Assembly (NCBI RefSeq): GCF_002967715.1
Contig: NZ_PUIA01000094.1
Coordinates: 124,001 to 188,000 of the forward strand
From: Blastopirellula marina
Lineage (GTDB): Bacteria; Planctomycetota; Planctomycetia; Pirellulales; Pirellulaceae
DNA length: 64,000 bases
Direction: 5' to 3'
A program made the position numbers and the translations under genes. Of this stretch, positions 37,340 to 46,232 are shown in pieces (the stretch's first letter is position 1; each line of letters opens with the position of its first letter). The notes under the pieces are model-generated. The model made no database searches and had not been told where the DNA came from. It saw nothing but the letters and a program-made list of their open reading frames with translations.

Positions 37340-37393
37340 TACTTCAATCCTTAAATAGGTTTGTTGGTGATTGGTGTGAATCAAGGTGTTTCT

Positions 37394-38749
37394 CTAGATG
37401 CCCCAACCATCACGATACGATTTTGTCAGCAGCTTGGCAGCCTCTGGGGCATTGGTGATTCGAAGATTTTCAGCATCCCACTCTAGCTTCTTACCGGCCC
37501 GATGGGCCACATTGCCAAGCAGGTTGTGTTCAATCAGGGCACCCGAGTAGCTGAAGTTACATAGCGACTCGCCACCCGTCTTGGCAGCATGCAACCATTC
37601 TTTGTAGTGCCCCAAGCTTGGTGCGATGCGATTCTCAGGGGCTGGATAGTCTTTGAACTTATCGCCTGGCGACAGGACGAGCTTACCGTAATCAGCCACC
37701 AGAACGCCCTGCTCGCCGATAAACGCAACACCGATCCCCCACTGGTTGATGGTCGTGTCATTGCCAACTAACGGCTGCAGGTATTCGCTGCGGCGCTGCA
37801 TTCCTTCGGGACCATGGTACCAAACGACCTTCGTCGGTTTCGACCAGTTGGCATTCCCTTCGCGAGCCGGGTGTTCCCAGGTGATGACCTGCCAGGGTGG
37901 ACAGGCGACAGTGTCAGGTGCGGGACCTTCCGATTGAATCGTTGTTGGGTGCTTCAAACTCAATGCCCAGAATGGCAAGTCGATCAAATGACTTCCCATA
38001 TCGCCGAGCACGCCGTTGCCGAATTCCCAGCGGCGATTCCAATTCAGGTTGCCACCTTTCCAATAGGCTTCGTTGTAGGGTCGCATCTCGGCTGGCCCGA
38101 GCCAGGTATCCCAGTTGAACCCCTCAGGAACGGACTGCTCTGGAAGAACGGCAGGCTCGACGGGATTGATTGTGCGGCTACACCACACGTGCGCTTCTGT
38201 CACAGGGCCGATCGCGCCGGCGGCAATCAGTTCGACCACACGGCGATAGTTCTCAGTCGCGTGGATCTGCGTTCCCATTTGGGTTGCGAGCGTCCCCTTC
38301 TTTTCGGCGTACACGTTTTGCATCGCCCTGGCTTCTTTCACCGTGTGAGCTAACGGCTTCTCGCAGTAGATATGCTTGCCGGCACGCATCGCGGCGATTG
38401 ATGCCAATGCGTGGTGATGGTCGGCCGTGCTGATCACGACAGCATCGACTTGCTTGTCGGCGATCACTTCCCGCCAATCGCTGCACGTCTTCGCGTTTGG
38501 ATAACGCGACTTGGTCTGTTGGAGCACGTCAGGATTGGTATCGCATAGGGTGTAAATGTTCTCGCCCGCCACGCCACCGGTATTGGAAGCACCGCGTCCA
38601 CCGGCACCGATGATTCCGATGTTCAACTTCTCTTTGGAAGCAGTCTCTTGCCCGCTGACATGCAGGACAGGCCCCAGTGCAAATGCTGCAGCGGCGGTAG
38701 CGCTGGAAGACTTCAGGAACGAACGTCGATTGAGCCTGGGTTTGGTCAT
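37394..38749 (-). CDS. Gfo/Idh/MocA-family oxidoreductase with Tat signal
   Basis: The 451-residue protein starts at ATG 38749 (AAGGAA 6 bp upstream). It carries a Tat leader (LNRRSFLKSSSATAAAAFALG) ending near SGQE. The Rossmann fold follows (LNIGIIGAGGRGAS), with the family motif YCEKPLAHTV intact and C-terminal WEFGNGVLGDMGSHLIDLPF. It should be an exported NAD(P)-dependent sugar or polyol oxidoreductase with a tightly bound cofactor. It is the first gene of a two-gene unit with the DUF1080 protein. It differs from the 14999-16351 paralogue, which has TQKPLTH at the same motif. Confidence 0.92.
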   Translation of the reverse strand: MTKPRLNRRSFLKSSSATAAAAFALGPVLHVSGQETASKEKLNIGIIGAGGRGASNTGGVAGENIYTLCDTNPDVLQQTKSRYPNAKTCSDWREVIADKQVDAVVISTADHHHALASIAAMRAGKHIYCEKPLAHTVKEARAMQNVYAEKKGTLATQMGTQIHATENYRRVVELIAAGAIGPVTEAHVWCSRTINPVEPAVLPEQSVPEGFNWDTWLGPAEMRPYNEAYWKGGNLNWNRRWEFGNGVLGDMGSHLIDLPFWALSLKHPTTIQSEGPAPDTVACPPWQVITWEHPAREGNANWSKPTKVVWYHGPEGMQRRSEYLQPLVGNDTTINQWGIGVAFIGEQGVLVADYGKLVLSPGDKFKDYPAPENRIAPSLGHYKEWLHAAKTGGESLCNFSYSGALIEHNLLGNVAHRAGKKLEWDAENLRITNAPEAAKLLTKSYRDGWGI

Positions 38750-38914
38750 GAGAGTTCCTTGTGGTGGGATTCGTGGGTGGGAATCTCGGCGAGATTGTAG
38801 AGGGCGCATCTCAAGCCAAAGATGGCACGAGATATCGTCTGAGAACCCATCATAAGGGGAACCTCAGTCGAAATTAAGAGAGACTTGATGAAATTCCCGA
38901 AATTGAGATCTGCC

Positions 38915-40351
38915 CTAATCTGGGACCGAACGAATGACCAAGTTGCGAATCTCAGTCATGTCATTCATGGCAAAACGAACCCCTTCACGTCCGATCCCAC
39001 TTTCTTTCACACCACCATAGGGCATGTGATCGACACGCCATGAGGGGACATCGCCGATGATCACACCACCAACTTCCATGGTATCCCACGCTTTCATGAT
39101 CTTCTGAATATCACGCGTAAAGATACCGACCTGCAGCCCGAAGTCGCTGTCGTTGGCCATCGCGAGTGCCTGATCGAACGTATCAAAAGGAGCCACGACC
39201 GCAACCGGGCCGAAGACTTCCTTGGCGCACACGTTTTCGTCTTTGGGGACATCGGCAAGCAGCGTTGGCTCGACGAGAATCCCATCTCGTTTACCACCCA
39301 CCAGTACCTTGGCACCAGCCTTTCTAGCGGACTCGATCCAGTTTTCAATCCTTTCCGCATCGGAATGGGAAATGATGGGACCGACGAACGTTTCCTTGTC
39401 CATGGGATCTCCGACCTTCAGCTTGGCGATCCGCTCGCATAGCAACTTGACGGTGGCGTCGTAGATACTTCGGTGGATCAGTATCCGCTGCACACTTACG
39501 CAGCTTTGGCCTGATTGATAGAACGCCCCGAAAACGATCCGCTGCACGGCGTCTTCCAGGTTGGTCCCCTCGTCGACAATACAGGCCGCATTGCCCCCCA
39601 GTTCGAGCGTGACCTTCTTCTTACCGGCCTTGGCCTTCAACCCCCAGCCAACATCTTGCGAGCCGGTGAAGCTGAGCTTCTTTAGTCGATCGTCGGTCAC
39701 CAACAGGTTCGCTGCATCGCGGCTGGCCGGCAGAATCGAGAACGCACCTTCCGGTAGATCGGTCTCAGCCAAGATCTCGCCTACCAGCAGCGCGCCGATC
39801 GGGGTCTTGCTGGCTGGCTTCAGCACAAATGGACAACCAACCGCCAACGCAGGTGCAACCTTATGCGCTACCAGGTTCAAAGGAAAGTTGAACGGCGTGA
39901 TAAACGCACAAGGACCAATCGGCACGCGTTTCCACATACCGCGATACCCTTCGGCCCGCGGGCTGATATCCAGCGGCATGACCTCACCCAGCATCCTGGT
40001 CGACTCTTCGGCGGCGACACGAAACGTATCGATCAGCCGCGTCACTTCACCACGACTATCGCCGATTGGTTTACCAGCCTCGACACAAAGGGCCACTGCC
40101 AGTTCTTCGCTACGCTGCTCGAAGCGTTGAACGCAGTGGTTGAGAATCGCCTGACGGCGAAACGACGGCATCTCGGCCATTGCTTGTGCTGCCCCGTCGG
40201 CTGCGGCGATTGCCCGTTCCATCAGCGCCGCATCGGCTAGAGGGACCCTGGTGGCGACGCTTTGGCGAAACTTGTCTTCAACGCTGAGATCGAAATTGGG
40301 GGTGATCGGCTGGTTGGCAAGATAGGCGGAATATTCACTACGAATCGACAT
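38915..40351 (-). CDS. NAD(P)-dependent aldehyde dehydrogenase (GAPN/lactaldehyde dehydrogenase-like)
   Basis: The 478-residue enzyme has all aldehyde dehydrogenase landmarks: FITPFNFPLNLVAHK, then KPASKTP in the cofactor site, FTGSQDVG, the catalytic Glu in LELGGNAA and the nucleophile Cys in GQSCVSVQR. The FGPV motif and the C-terminal PYGGVKESGIGREG are also present. It oxidises aldehydes to acids in the cytoplasm; sequence style is close to non-phosphorylating GAPDH and lactaldehyde dehydrogenases, but the substrate is not fixed. ATG 40351 has GAGG 5 bp upstream, and ATG or GTG codons further up lack one. It is transcribed away from the SHD1 gene at 40688. Confidence 0.93.
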   Translation of the reverse strand: MSIRSEYSAYLANQPITPNFDLSVEDKFRQSVATRVPLADAALMERAIAAADGAAQAMAEMPSFRRQAILNHCVQRFEQRSEELAVALCVEAGKPIGDSRGEVTRLIDTFRVAAEESTRMLGEVMPLDISPRAEGYRGMWKRVPIGPCAFITPFNFPLNLVAHKVAPALAVGCPFVLKPASKTPIGALLVGEILAETDLPEGAFSILPASRDAANLLVTDDRLKKLSFTGSQDVGWGLKAKAGKKKVTLELGGNAACIVDEGTNLEDAVQRIVFGAFYQSGQSCVSVQRILIHRSIYDATVKLLCERIAKLKVGDPMDKETFVGPIISHSDAERIENWIESARKAGAKVLVGGKRDGILVEPTLLADVPKDENVCAKEVFGPVAVVAPFDTFDQALAMANDSDFGLQVGIFTRDIQKIMKAWDTMEVGGVIIGDVPSWRVDHMPYGGVKESGIGREGVRFAMNDMTEIRNLVIRSVPD

Positions 40352-40687
40352 AAAGCCCTCGTGAATGTGCATGTGTTAGCACTAAGTTTGGTGATCTGAT
40401 GTCATCCGATGGCCTGTCCCCCAAGAGGAGGTAAATGAGACCATTTTTCGCTCACGGAATCACAAATTACATTTGACATCGAACCACTTATGTTTGTATC
40501 ATCACGATACCTCTATTGGGTAGTTGCGCCCATCAGGAATCGAGTGGATATCACGTGGTTACCACCGCAGAATTCTATGGTAACTTCGGAACTTGAAGAG
40601 GTTTAACTTCTCTAACGTTCAGTATCGACACACACCGTGCAAGATTTGTGCAACGGTGATTCATCCAGCTTACGGTGGGAGCTCGCT
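40352..40687. other. Divergent intergenic region
   Basis: 336 bp lie between the aldehyde dehydrogenase and SHD1 gene starts. A good plus-strand promoter is at 40473-40502 (separate entry). A near-perfect Shine-Dalgarno with a 13-codon frame at 40435-40476 was examined and rejected as a gene. No minus-strand promoter was resolved. Confidence 0.5.
40473..40502 (+). promoter_or_regulatory. Sigma-70-type promoter for the SHD1 gene
   Basis: TTGACA (40473-40478) and TATCAT (40497-40502) have an 18-bp spacer. The predicted start lies about 175 bp before the SHD1 gene start, leaving a long leader. Confidence 0.55.
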
Positions 40688-41770
40688 ATGAAAGCCAGCA
40701 CGTTCGCCATCTCGCTCTTTGTTATCAGTTTACTTACTTGCTGCGCCATGGCAGCCGAAGTTCGCACCTGGACCGATGCGTCCGGGAAGACACTTTCCGG
40801 CTCGCTAGAAGAAGTCACCAGCGACGGCAAGGTGGTGATCAAGTCTGGCGGGCAGTCGTTCACCATCCCGATCGAGCGATTCAGCGCGGAGGATAAAGCG
40901 TATATCGATTCGCACAAGGATCAGATGGGGGACAAGGAATCCTCATCCGGTCGCCGTCGCAAGAGTGACCTGTTTGATTATCGCCAATGGAAAGACAAAG
41001 ACGACAACGAGATCAAAGCTAAGTATGTTCGGATGTTCGAGGGCAAAGTCGTGCTTTTGCAAGGTCGAACGTCGCACAAGGTTTCGTTCTATGACTTGAG
41101 TGATGAAGACCAGATCTACCTGCGTCGCGAACTCGAAGAACGGGGCGAAGACAGCCAGATTCCAGCGCCGACAGCCAATGCTGGAGGAAACGGGACCAAC
41201 CCAATTACCGGCGGTGGCGATCAACCCTACGATCCACGTATGGGCAATCAGGCCGCGATGCCGCCAGCCTATGCTCCTCCGGAAATGGACGATTTCGCCA
41301 AGAAGCAGCAAGAGGAGCACGAGCGGAATCGTCGCGAGATCGAGAAGCAGCAGGCCGAGGCTCGTCGTATCGCTGAGGAACAGAAACGCAGGCGCGAAGA
41401 GGAAGCACAACGCGAACAGCAAAGACAGGACGAGCTTCTTGCACGCGAAACTCAGCAGATTCAGGACATGGAAAATAGAATGCGCCAGAACGAGCAGGAC
41501 ATGATCGCCCGCCAAAACGAATTTTTTGGTGGCGGTAGCAATTCAGGCAACCAGCCGTCTGGCTCCTGCAGTTCATGTAAGAAGATGATTTACGGCAATA
41601 TCGGGGCGGGCGATCGCTGCCCTCATTGCGGGATCTTTTTCGCCAGCGAGACCGACGAGTTTGGTCGCACGACCAAGACGGTGCCCGTACCTTGGTACTA
41701 CAAGGTTCCCCTTCCGATTGGGTTGATCGTGGTCGTGGTGATTGCCATCTTCAGAAAAATGGCCGGATAG
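40688..41770 (+). CDS. Double-SHD1, coiled-coil, zinc-ribbon membrane-anchored protein
   Basis: The 360-residue protein has a signal peptide (1-23), two SHD1-like domains (about 25-77, RTWTDASGKTLSGSLEEV; and about 97-150, YRQWKDKDDNEIKAKYV) and a Gly/Pro-rich linker. A charged coiled coil (about 203-280, Glu/Arg/Gln-rich) follows, then a zinc ribbon (Cys294/297 and Cys311/314, CSSC and CPHC) and a C-terminal TM (341-355) with a short basic tail. The overall order equals that of the 203-residue protein at 1869-2480, with one SHD1 and the coiled coil added. The sequence predicts most of the chain outside the cytoplasm. Function unknown. GGGAG lies 7 bp before the ATG. Confidence 0.72.
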   Translation: MKASTFAISLFVISLLTCCAMAAEVRTWTDASGKTLSGSLEEVTSDGKVVIKSGGQSFTIPIERFSAEDKAYIDSHKDQMGDKESSSGRRRKSDLFDYRQWKDKDDNEIKAKYVRMFEGKVVLLQGRTSHKVSFYDLSDEDQIYLRRELEERGEDSQIPAPTANAGGNGTNPITGGGDQPYDPRMGNQAAMPPAYAPPEMDDFAKKQQEEHERNRREIEKQQAEARRIAEEQKRRREEEAQREQQRQDELLARETQQIQDMENRMRQNEQDMIARQNEFFGGGSNSGNQPSGSCSSCKKMIYGNIGAGDRCPHCGIFFASETDEFGRTTKTVPVPWYYKVPLPIGLIVVVVIAIFRKMAG

Positions 41771-41810
41771 TCATTCGACGGCAATAGAAATCACCAACGA
41801 GAATGAATTT

Positions 41811-41851
41811 TAGCGGAGTCTTCAAACAGGAAGATTCCGCTATTTCTTTTT
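41811..41851 (+). terminator. Rho-independent terminator
   Basis: TAGCGGA-TCTTC pairs with GAAGA-TCCGCTA across a 6-nt loop, followed by TTTCTTTTT. It ends the SHD1 gene and overlaps the last codons of the convergent anti-sigma gene. Confidence 0.85.
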
Positions 41852-42091
41852 GCGGGCCTCAAGAATGGCCTGAATCAGCGGCTCCGGAACCGAGGCCGGG
41901 ACTTCGTCTTCTGCGTATTCTTTGCAGCACGAAACCCCCAGACGCAGTGCCGTCCGGTAGTTTTCCAAGTAGTGTTCACAGCACGGACAACGTGACAGGT
42001 GCGTTTTCATTACGCACATCACGTCATCGGGCAAATTACCTTCGAGGTAATCACCCATGAATTCGTATAGTTCCTTGCAGGTCAATTTCAT
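41840..42091 (-). CDS. Zinc-finger anti-sigma factor (zf-HC2 type)
   Basis: The 83-residue protein holds the anti-sigma zinc motif HLSRCPCC (HxxxCxxC) and an upstream Cys-containing helix (LTCKELYEFMGDYLEG), as in ZAS/RsrA-like domains. No TM segment was seen, so it is a soluble anti-sigma. It begins 2 bp after the stop of the ECF sigma gene, the classical order of a sigma gene followed by its inhibitor. Release by redox or metal change is plausible, but not shown. Confidence 0.88.
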   Translation of the reverse strand: MKLTCKELYEFMGDYLEGNLPDDVMCVMKTHLSRCPCCEHYLENYRTALRLGVSCCKEYAEDEVPASVPEPLIQAILEARKKK

Positions 42092-42093
42092 CG

Positions 42094-42714
42094 TTAGTAT
42101 CCGCTATTCATGTGCGGATCCAACAGAGTTTTTAATGCTTGCCGGGCACGATGCAGCCGCGTCTTGACGGCAGAAACACTCATGTCGAGTCGGGCCGCGG
42201 TTTCCTCGGTACTTAATTGTTCGATGTCGCGAAGCAGCAAAACGGTTCGGTAACTTTCCGGCAATTCTTCAATTTGCTGGCGAACCAGGTCTCGTGTTTC
42301 GCGGCTCTGGACAGCCGTGTCAAAGGTAATTGCCCACGAGGGTTCCGATCGATCACGATGACCGTCAGAAACAAAGTGGGGCAGCAAATCCTCCACAGGC
42401 TTTTCGGGTTTCCGCTTCTTAGTGCGTAGCTTCATCAAACAGGCGTTTACCACAATTCGATGCAGCCAAGTCGAAAGCTTCGAGTTCCCCTCGAAGTTTT
42501 CAATCGCTTTAAACGCTGACAGAAACGAATCTTGCACCGCGTCCTGGGCATCCTGGTCTTGACCCAGGAAGCGTTTGGCTACGACCAGCATACGACCACT
42601 GTACGCACGAACTAAGTATTCGTACGCGTCGTCCTCTTGCCGCTGGAGAGCTTCGATAAGCTCTTCTTCGGATTTCCAAGCGCTAGTCGGCAGTTCAGGT
42701 CCGGTGCTTTCCAT
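42094..42714 (-). CDS. ECF RNA polymerase sigma factor (RpoE-like)
   Basis: The 206-residue protein has sigma region 2 (EYLVRAYSGRMLVVAKRFLG, DAQDAVQDSFLSAFKAI, NSKLSTWLHRIVVNACL) and region 4 (LPESYRTVLLLRDIEQLSTEE, then MSVSAVKTRLHRARQAL). It is typical of the RpoE-like groups with zinc anti-sigma partners. The ATG at 42714 is preferred over a TTG three codons upstream. The zinc anti-sigma gene follows directly. The divergent ceramidase-like gene at 42911 could be a target promoter, but no shared ECF promoter motif was identified. Confidence 0.94.
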   Translation of the reverse strand: MESTGPELPTSAWKSEEELIEALQRQEDDAYEYLVRAYSGRMLVVAKRFLGQDQDAQDAVQDSFLSAFKAIENFEGNSKLSTWLHRIVVNACLMKLRTKKRKPEKPVEDLLPHFVSDGHRDRSEPSWAITFDTAVQSRETRDLVRQQIEELPESYRTVLLLRDIEQLSTEETAARLDMSVSAVKTRLHRARQALKTLLDPHMNSGY

Positions 42715-42910
42715 AATCGCCAAAAATACCAGATGCCATCATGGTCGTCTACGTTCCCATATTGTGGCTTATTCCACGCAAGTTGCGAGACTGCTTGATA
42801 TTGGCTTGGGGAATAGGCCTTGAATTCTTCGCTTTTGGATGCCAGAGTAAAATCTGGTCGGGCACGGCAATTTGAGATTTTTTCTCGCTAACTTAGGGAT
42901 ACGGCCACTC

Positions 42911-44347
42911 GTGCGATTATTTTTCATAACGCTCGCCATGCTTTTCCTGGCAATCGGGAATAGCTTGCTTTGCCAAGTCATGTTGGCCGATAGCGTTCAG
43001 TTCTCGATTGGCAGCGCCGAAATTACGCCCGACGTGCAAGGTCCCAAGCCAGTCTGGATGGCTGGCTATTACCCAGGACGAGCTGCGACAAGTGTTCACG
43101 ATCCCCTCTTTGCCCGCGGCATGCTTCTCTCGGATGGACATTGCAAGATCGCGATCGTCAGCTTAGACCTGATCGGCTGGTCCTATCCATCGACGCTTAC
43201 CATTCGACAGCAACTGCCTGAGATCGACTACGTCGTGATTTGCAGCACGCATAATCACGAAGGGCCCGACACGATCGGCATCTGGGGCGAGTCTTTCATC
43301 AAACGAGGCGTCGACGAAAAATACAACGAACGCGTTGAGGAAACGGTCGTGCAACTGGTCAAGCAGCTCGATAGCACGCTGCAACCAGTGTCCGTGGAAT
43401 TCGCCAAAGTTAACCGCCCCGATCTCGTTCACGATACGCGCCAACCAATCGTAATCGACGCCACAATTCGAGCCATACGTTTTCGTTCGCAAGTTGATGG
43501 GTCGACCCTAGGACTCTTGGTTCAAGGGACCACTCACCCCGAATCGCTCGGGGCTAGAAACACAGCCATCACCGCCGATTTCCCCTGCTTCACACATAAG
43601 CGACTGAAGCAACACTTCGACTGCCCGACGGTTTACGTCAGTGGGGCCATCGGTGGGCTGATGACACCCCCAGCTAACGGGATCGTCGACGAACAGGCAG
43701 CAGCGGTTCGGTTAACTACATTCAAATACGCCGAAGCCTACGGCAACACGGTTGCCGATGCGGTTGCCGAGGCTTTCAAGACTGGGCAGCCGGTCGACCT
43801 CACACCGTTTCGGATCTTCCGCAAGGAAATAGCCATCCCGATCGACAACCCGCTCTATCGCTTGGCCCGATCGCTGAACGTCATCCGACGCGTTAGTTAC
43901 GAGTGGACCGGCCAGCCAGAAAGTTGGGGCAAACAGGTCACGCGTGAATTTCGTCCCGATCGAGCGGCAGCGGTCACCGAGGTCAGCCTGCTTCAGCTGG
44001 GAGAGGTTAAGTTGCTGGGAATTCCCGGCGAACTCTATCCTGAACTGGTAGCTGGCCAGATACCGAATCCACCCGACCAACACGTCGACTTCCCCGCGGC
44101 CCCACTCGAACCCAATGTCGATCAATTAGTAGGTGACGAGCCCTATCTGATGCTCGGATTGGCCAACGATGAGATTGGCTACATTCTTCCCAAGCGACAG
44201 TGGGATCGAGAACCGCCGTACGCCTATGGACGAGCGGCCTCTCAGTATGGCGAGATCAACAGTTGCAGCTATGAGGTGGGGCCCATCATCATGGACACCT
44301 TTGCCGAGTTGTGCCAGCGAGCGGAATTGCCCGCTGGCGAGCCATAA
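42911..44347 (+). CDS. Neutral/alkaline ceramidase-like secreted hydrolase
   Basis: From the GTG at 42911 the protein is 478 residues, with a signal peptide (about 1-26) and the neutral ceramidase N-domain pattern: VQFSIGSAEITPD, then WMAGYYPGR and ICSTHNHEGPDT, which matches the family zinc/nucleophile block (THNHEGPD-like). Further matches are TTHPESLG, VSGAIGGLMTPP and the C-terminal ANDEIGYILPKRQW. Family enzymes cleave the amide bond of ceramide; in bacteria the substrate may be another N-acyl lipid. The frame is open to a TTG at 42872, but that start has no ribosome binding site and would disturb the signal peptide. Its stop is 5 bp from the convergent tadD-like stop. Confidence 0.8.
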   Translation: MRLFFITLAMLFLAIGNSLLCQVMLADSVQFSIGSAEITPDVQGPKPVWMAGYYPGRAATSVHDPLFARGMLLSDGHCKIAIVSLDLIGWSYPSTLTIRQQLPEIDYVVICSTHNHEGPDTIGIWGESFIKRGVDEKYNERVEETVVQLVKQLDSTLQPVSVEFAKVNRPDLVHDTRQPIVIDATIRAIRFRSQVDGSTLGLLVQGTTHPESLGARNTAITADFPCFTHKRLKQHFDCPTVYVSGAIGGLMTPPANGIVDEQAAAVRLTTFKYAEAYGNTVADAVAEAFKTGQPVDLTPFRIFRKEIAIPIDNPLYRLARSLNVIRRVSYEWTGQPESWGKQVTREFRPDRAAAVTEVSLLQLGEVKLLGIPGELYPELVAGQIPNPPDQHVDFPAAPLEPNVDQLVGDEPYLMLGLANDEIGYILPKRQWDREPPYAYGRAASQYGEINSCSYEVGPIIMDTFAELCQRAELPAGEP

Positions 44348-44351
44348 CCGG

Positions 44352-45407
44352 TTATCGAACCGGTGGAAGAAGTCGCGGAGGTTCAATCTCCGGAGCCGGT
44401 GGAACCTTCGAAGGCTGCGACGGAATCACCACCGGCGAAGACTTCGTCTCACGCGGCTGATCGCTAATGAACATCGTGTTCGATCGAGGTGCCGGAGCCG
44501 TTCGCGATCCTTGGCCAGCAATTTGTTCGCCACTGATACGCTGCAGCATATCGGTAGCTTGTTTCAAATTGGGATCTTCCTGCAAGGCGGCCTCGAAATT
44601 GGCGATCGCACCTTGTTGATCACCGGAACGATATAGCAAGAAGCCCAAATTGAAGTGCCCCTTGGCTTTCCCATGAGCAAAGACGAGTTGCGAGAGTGCT
44701 TCGTCCGCTCGACCGGAATCTACCAGGACCATTGCCAGGTTGTTGCGATAGCGGGGGTCTTCTGGGGCCCCGAGGGTCGCTTGATGGAACTTGGCCATCG
44801 CCTCGTCCTTTCGCCCCATGCGTGCCAGGCACAATCCCATATCGTTGCAAATCGTCGGATCCTTGGGATGATCCTTGTCAGCCATCTGGTAGATCACCAA
44901 CGACTCGTCTAGACGTTGCGTACGATGCAGCAGACGGGCATAGCTGATCTGGGCAAGGCGGCTCTTGGGAAACTTCTCCAGGCACGACTTATACTGTCGT
45001 TCGGCACCCTCGAAGTTGCCTGCGTTTTCCATCATCCGAGCGGCACTCAGATAAACGTTGGCGTTGATCTCGTCCGGCATATTCGACAGACTGATCGGGT
45101 CGTTCTCGACCTTTGGCTGGCGCGGTTCCGATGTGAAGAAGCCTGAGATCGAATCGCCAGCCTTTTTGAAGGCCGAACTGATCGAACCAGAGCCTTCGGA
45201 TTCTCCGGAATCAGAGAACTGAATCAAGCGGAACGAACTGCCTTCCTCGCTATCGGTGGCGATTGGCTTCGGCCGATTGCTGGGCTTGGGACGCTCTGCC
45301 CCATATCCCATCGAAGGTGCGAGTAACAAGCCCTGCAATGCGAGGCCGGTACAGATCATGTCGCGTCCGTATTTGATCCAGACGCGTTTGGCGTTTTTCT
45401 TTTGCAT
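44352..45407 (-). CDS. tadD: TPR protein, TadD-like
   Basis: The 351-residue protein has an N-terminal signal or anchor (about 18-36), a Ser/Gly-rich linker and at least four tetratricopeptide repeats (NAGNFEGAERQYKSCLEKFP; QRLDESLVIYQMADKDHP; GRKDEAMAKFHQATLGAP; GRADEALSQLVFAHG; GDQQGAIANFEAALQEDP). A Pro/Arg-rich tail closes it. In Tad loci TadD is a TPR protein that helps assemble the secretin and pilus. Position at the distal end of the locus supports this. There is no lipobox, unlike Aggregatibacter TadD, so the assignment is positional plus fold. AAGGGA lies 5 bp before the ATG. Confidence 0.7.
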   Translation of the reverse strand: MQKKNAKRVWIKYGRDMICTGLALQGLLLAPSMGYGAERPKPSNRPKPIATDSEEGSSFRLIQFSDSGESEGSGSISSAFKKAGDSISGFFTSEPRQPKVENDPISLSNMPDEINANVYLSAARMMENAGNFEGAERQYKSCLEKFPKSRLAQISYARLLHRTQRLDESLVIYQMADKDHPKDPTICNDMGLCLARMGRKDEAMAKFHQATLGAPEDPRYRNNLAMVLVDSGRADEALSQLVFAHGKAKGHFNLGFLLYRSGDQQGAIANFEAALQEDPNLKQATDMLQRISGEQIAGQGSRTAPAPRSNTMFISDQPRETKSSPVVIPSQPSKVPPAPEIEPPRLLPPVR

Positions 45408-45605
45408 CGATCCCTTGCAGGGCCCATCCGGGCCATTGCCTCCATGCACTGAGTTGGGTCGGCCACAGGCACCCCGCTAGCAAAAGGGTGCCCGCAATGA
45501 ATTGTCTTCATCCATTGCATCGGCATTTTGCCCCTGCTTCTCAAGCAATTTGCGCAAACCGCGTGCGCGGACTAATGCGATTGATGAGAATGTTTTCAGT
45601 TCGGC

Positions 45606-46139
45606 TTACTGTCCGCCGTTGAATGCTGGCAGTCGCGGAACCGGAACCGACGAACGTTCACGACGCCAGATGTCGTCGATGTAGTCCGCCGCGCGGCCAG
45701 CTGGCTGATCTGGGCTCACGTAGATAGGTGTCGCTTCTGGGTTACCGACCAATTCGGCCAAGCCAGCTTTGACAGCAGTAATACGGGCATCCGTTTCCTG
45801 CTTGGTGAAGCCCTGCATGACGAAAATATCACGACGGCCTTCGGTGCTGGTCAAGATCGCACGAATCTTCATCACTCCGGCACGCGTCAGTTCGCCGGTT
45901 TCTTGATCGAAGTAGTGATCGCTGAGTGTGTTCTGCAAGCGAATGCCGGCAGCGGTCATTTGCGCGTAGTAGTTGTTTACCGAAGCGCGATCTTGCTCGA
46001 TGAAGGGGGATGGCCAGCACTTATTGCGGGCATAGTCCAAGTGGGCACGATCCCAGAATTCGTTCCAGCCCGCCTGGCTGACGGAGCAGAACAACAAAGA
46101 TGCCAAAATGGATTGGGTAAAGAGGGTGCCGATCTTCAT
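45606..46139 (-). CDS. Unknown secreted protein within the Tad locus
   Basis: The 177-residue protein has a signal peptide (1-24, SVSQAGW) and a mature part with conserved-looking aromatic blocks: GWNEFWDRAHLDYARNKCWP, then ASVNNYYAQMTAAGIR. The segment LTRAGVMKIRAILTS...DARITAVKAGLAEL weakly recalls an OmpA-like peptidoglycan-binding fold, but the match is too loose to claim. It sits between tadC and the TadD-like gene on the same strand. A role in anchoring or outer-envelope assembly of the pilus is inferred from position only. A 46233-46264 hairpin lies in its leader. Confidence 0.7.
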   Translation of the reverse strand: MKIGTLFTQSILASLLFCSVSQAGWNEFWDRAHLDYARNKCWPSPFIEQDRASVNNYYAQMTAAGIRLQNTLSDHYFDQETGELTRAGVMKIRAILTSTEGRRDIFVMQGFTKQETDARITAVKAGLAELVGNPEATPIYVSPDQPAGRAADYIDDIWRRERSSVPVPRLPAFNGGQ

Positions 46140-46232
46140 GCGTGGCCGCCTTCCGTGGGTTCTCGGGGGTTCCTTGCGCCCCTGCTGACCGAGAGCGCTT
46201 TGGTTCATTCAGTGAATGCATCGGCCATTGAG

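Noticed and set aside
40435-40476. 13-codon frame after a near-perfect AGGAGGT
   Set aside because: The site is only 3 nt from the ATG, and the frame ends inside the -35 element of the SHD1 promoter, so it lies upstream of the predicted transcript. A chance match is more likely than a leader peptide.
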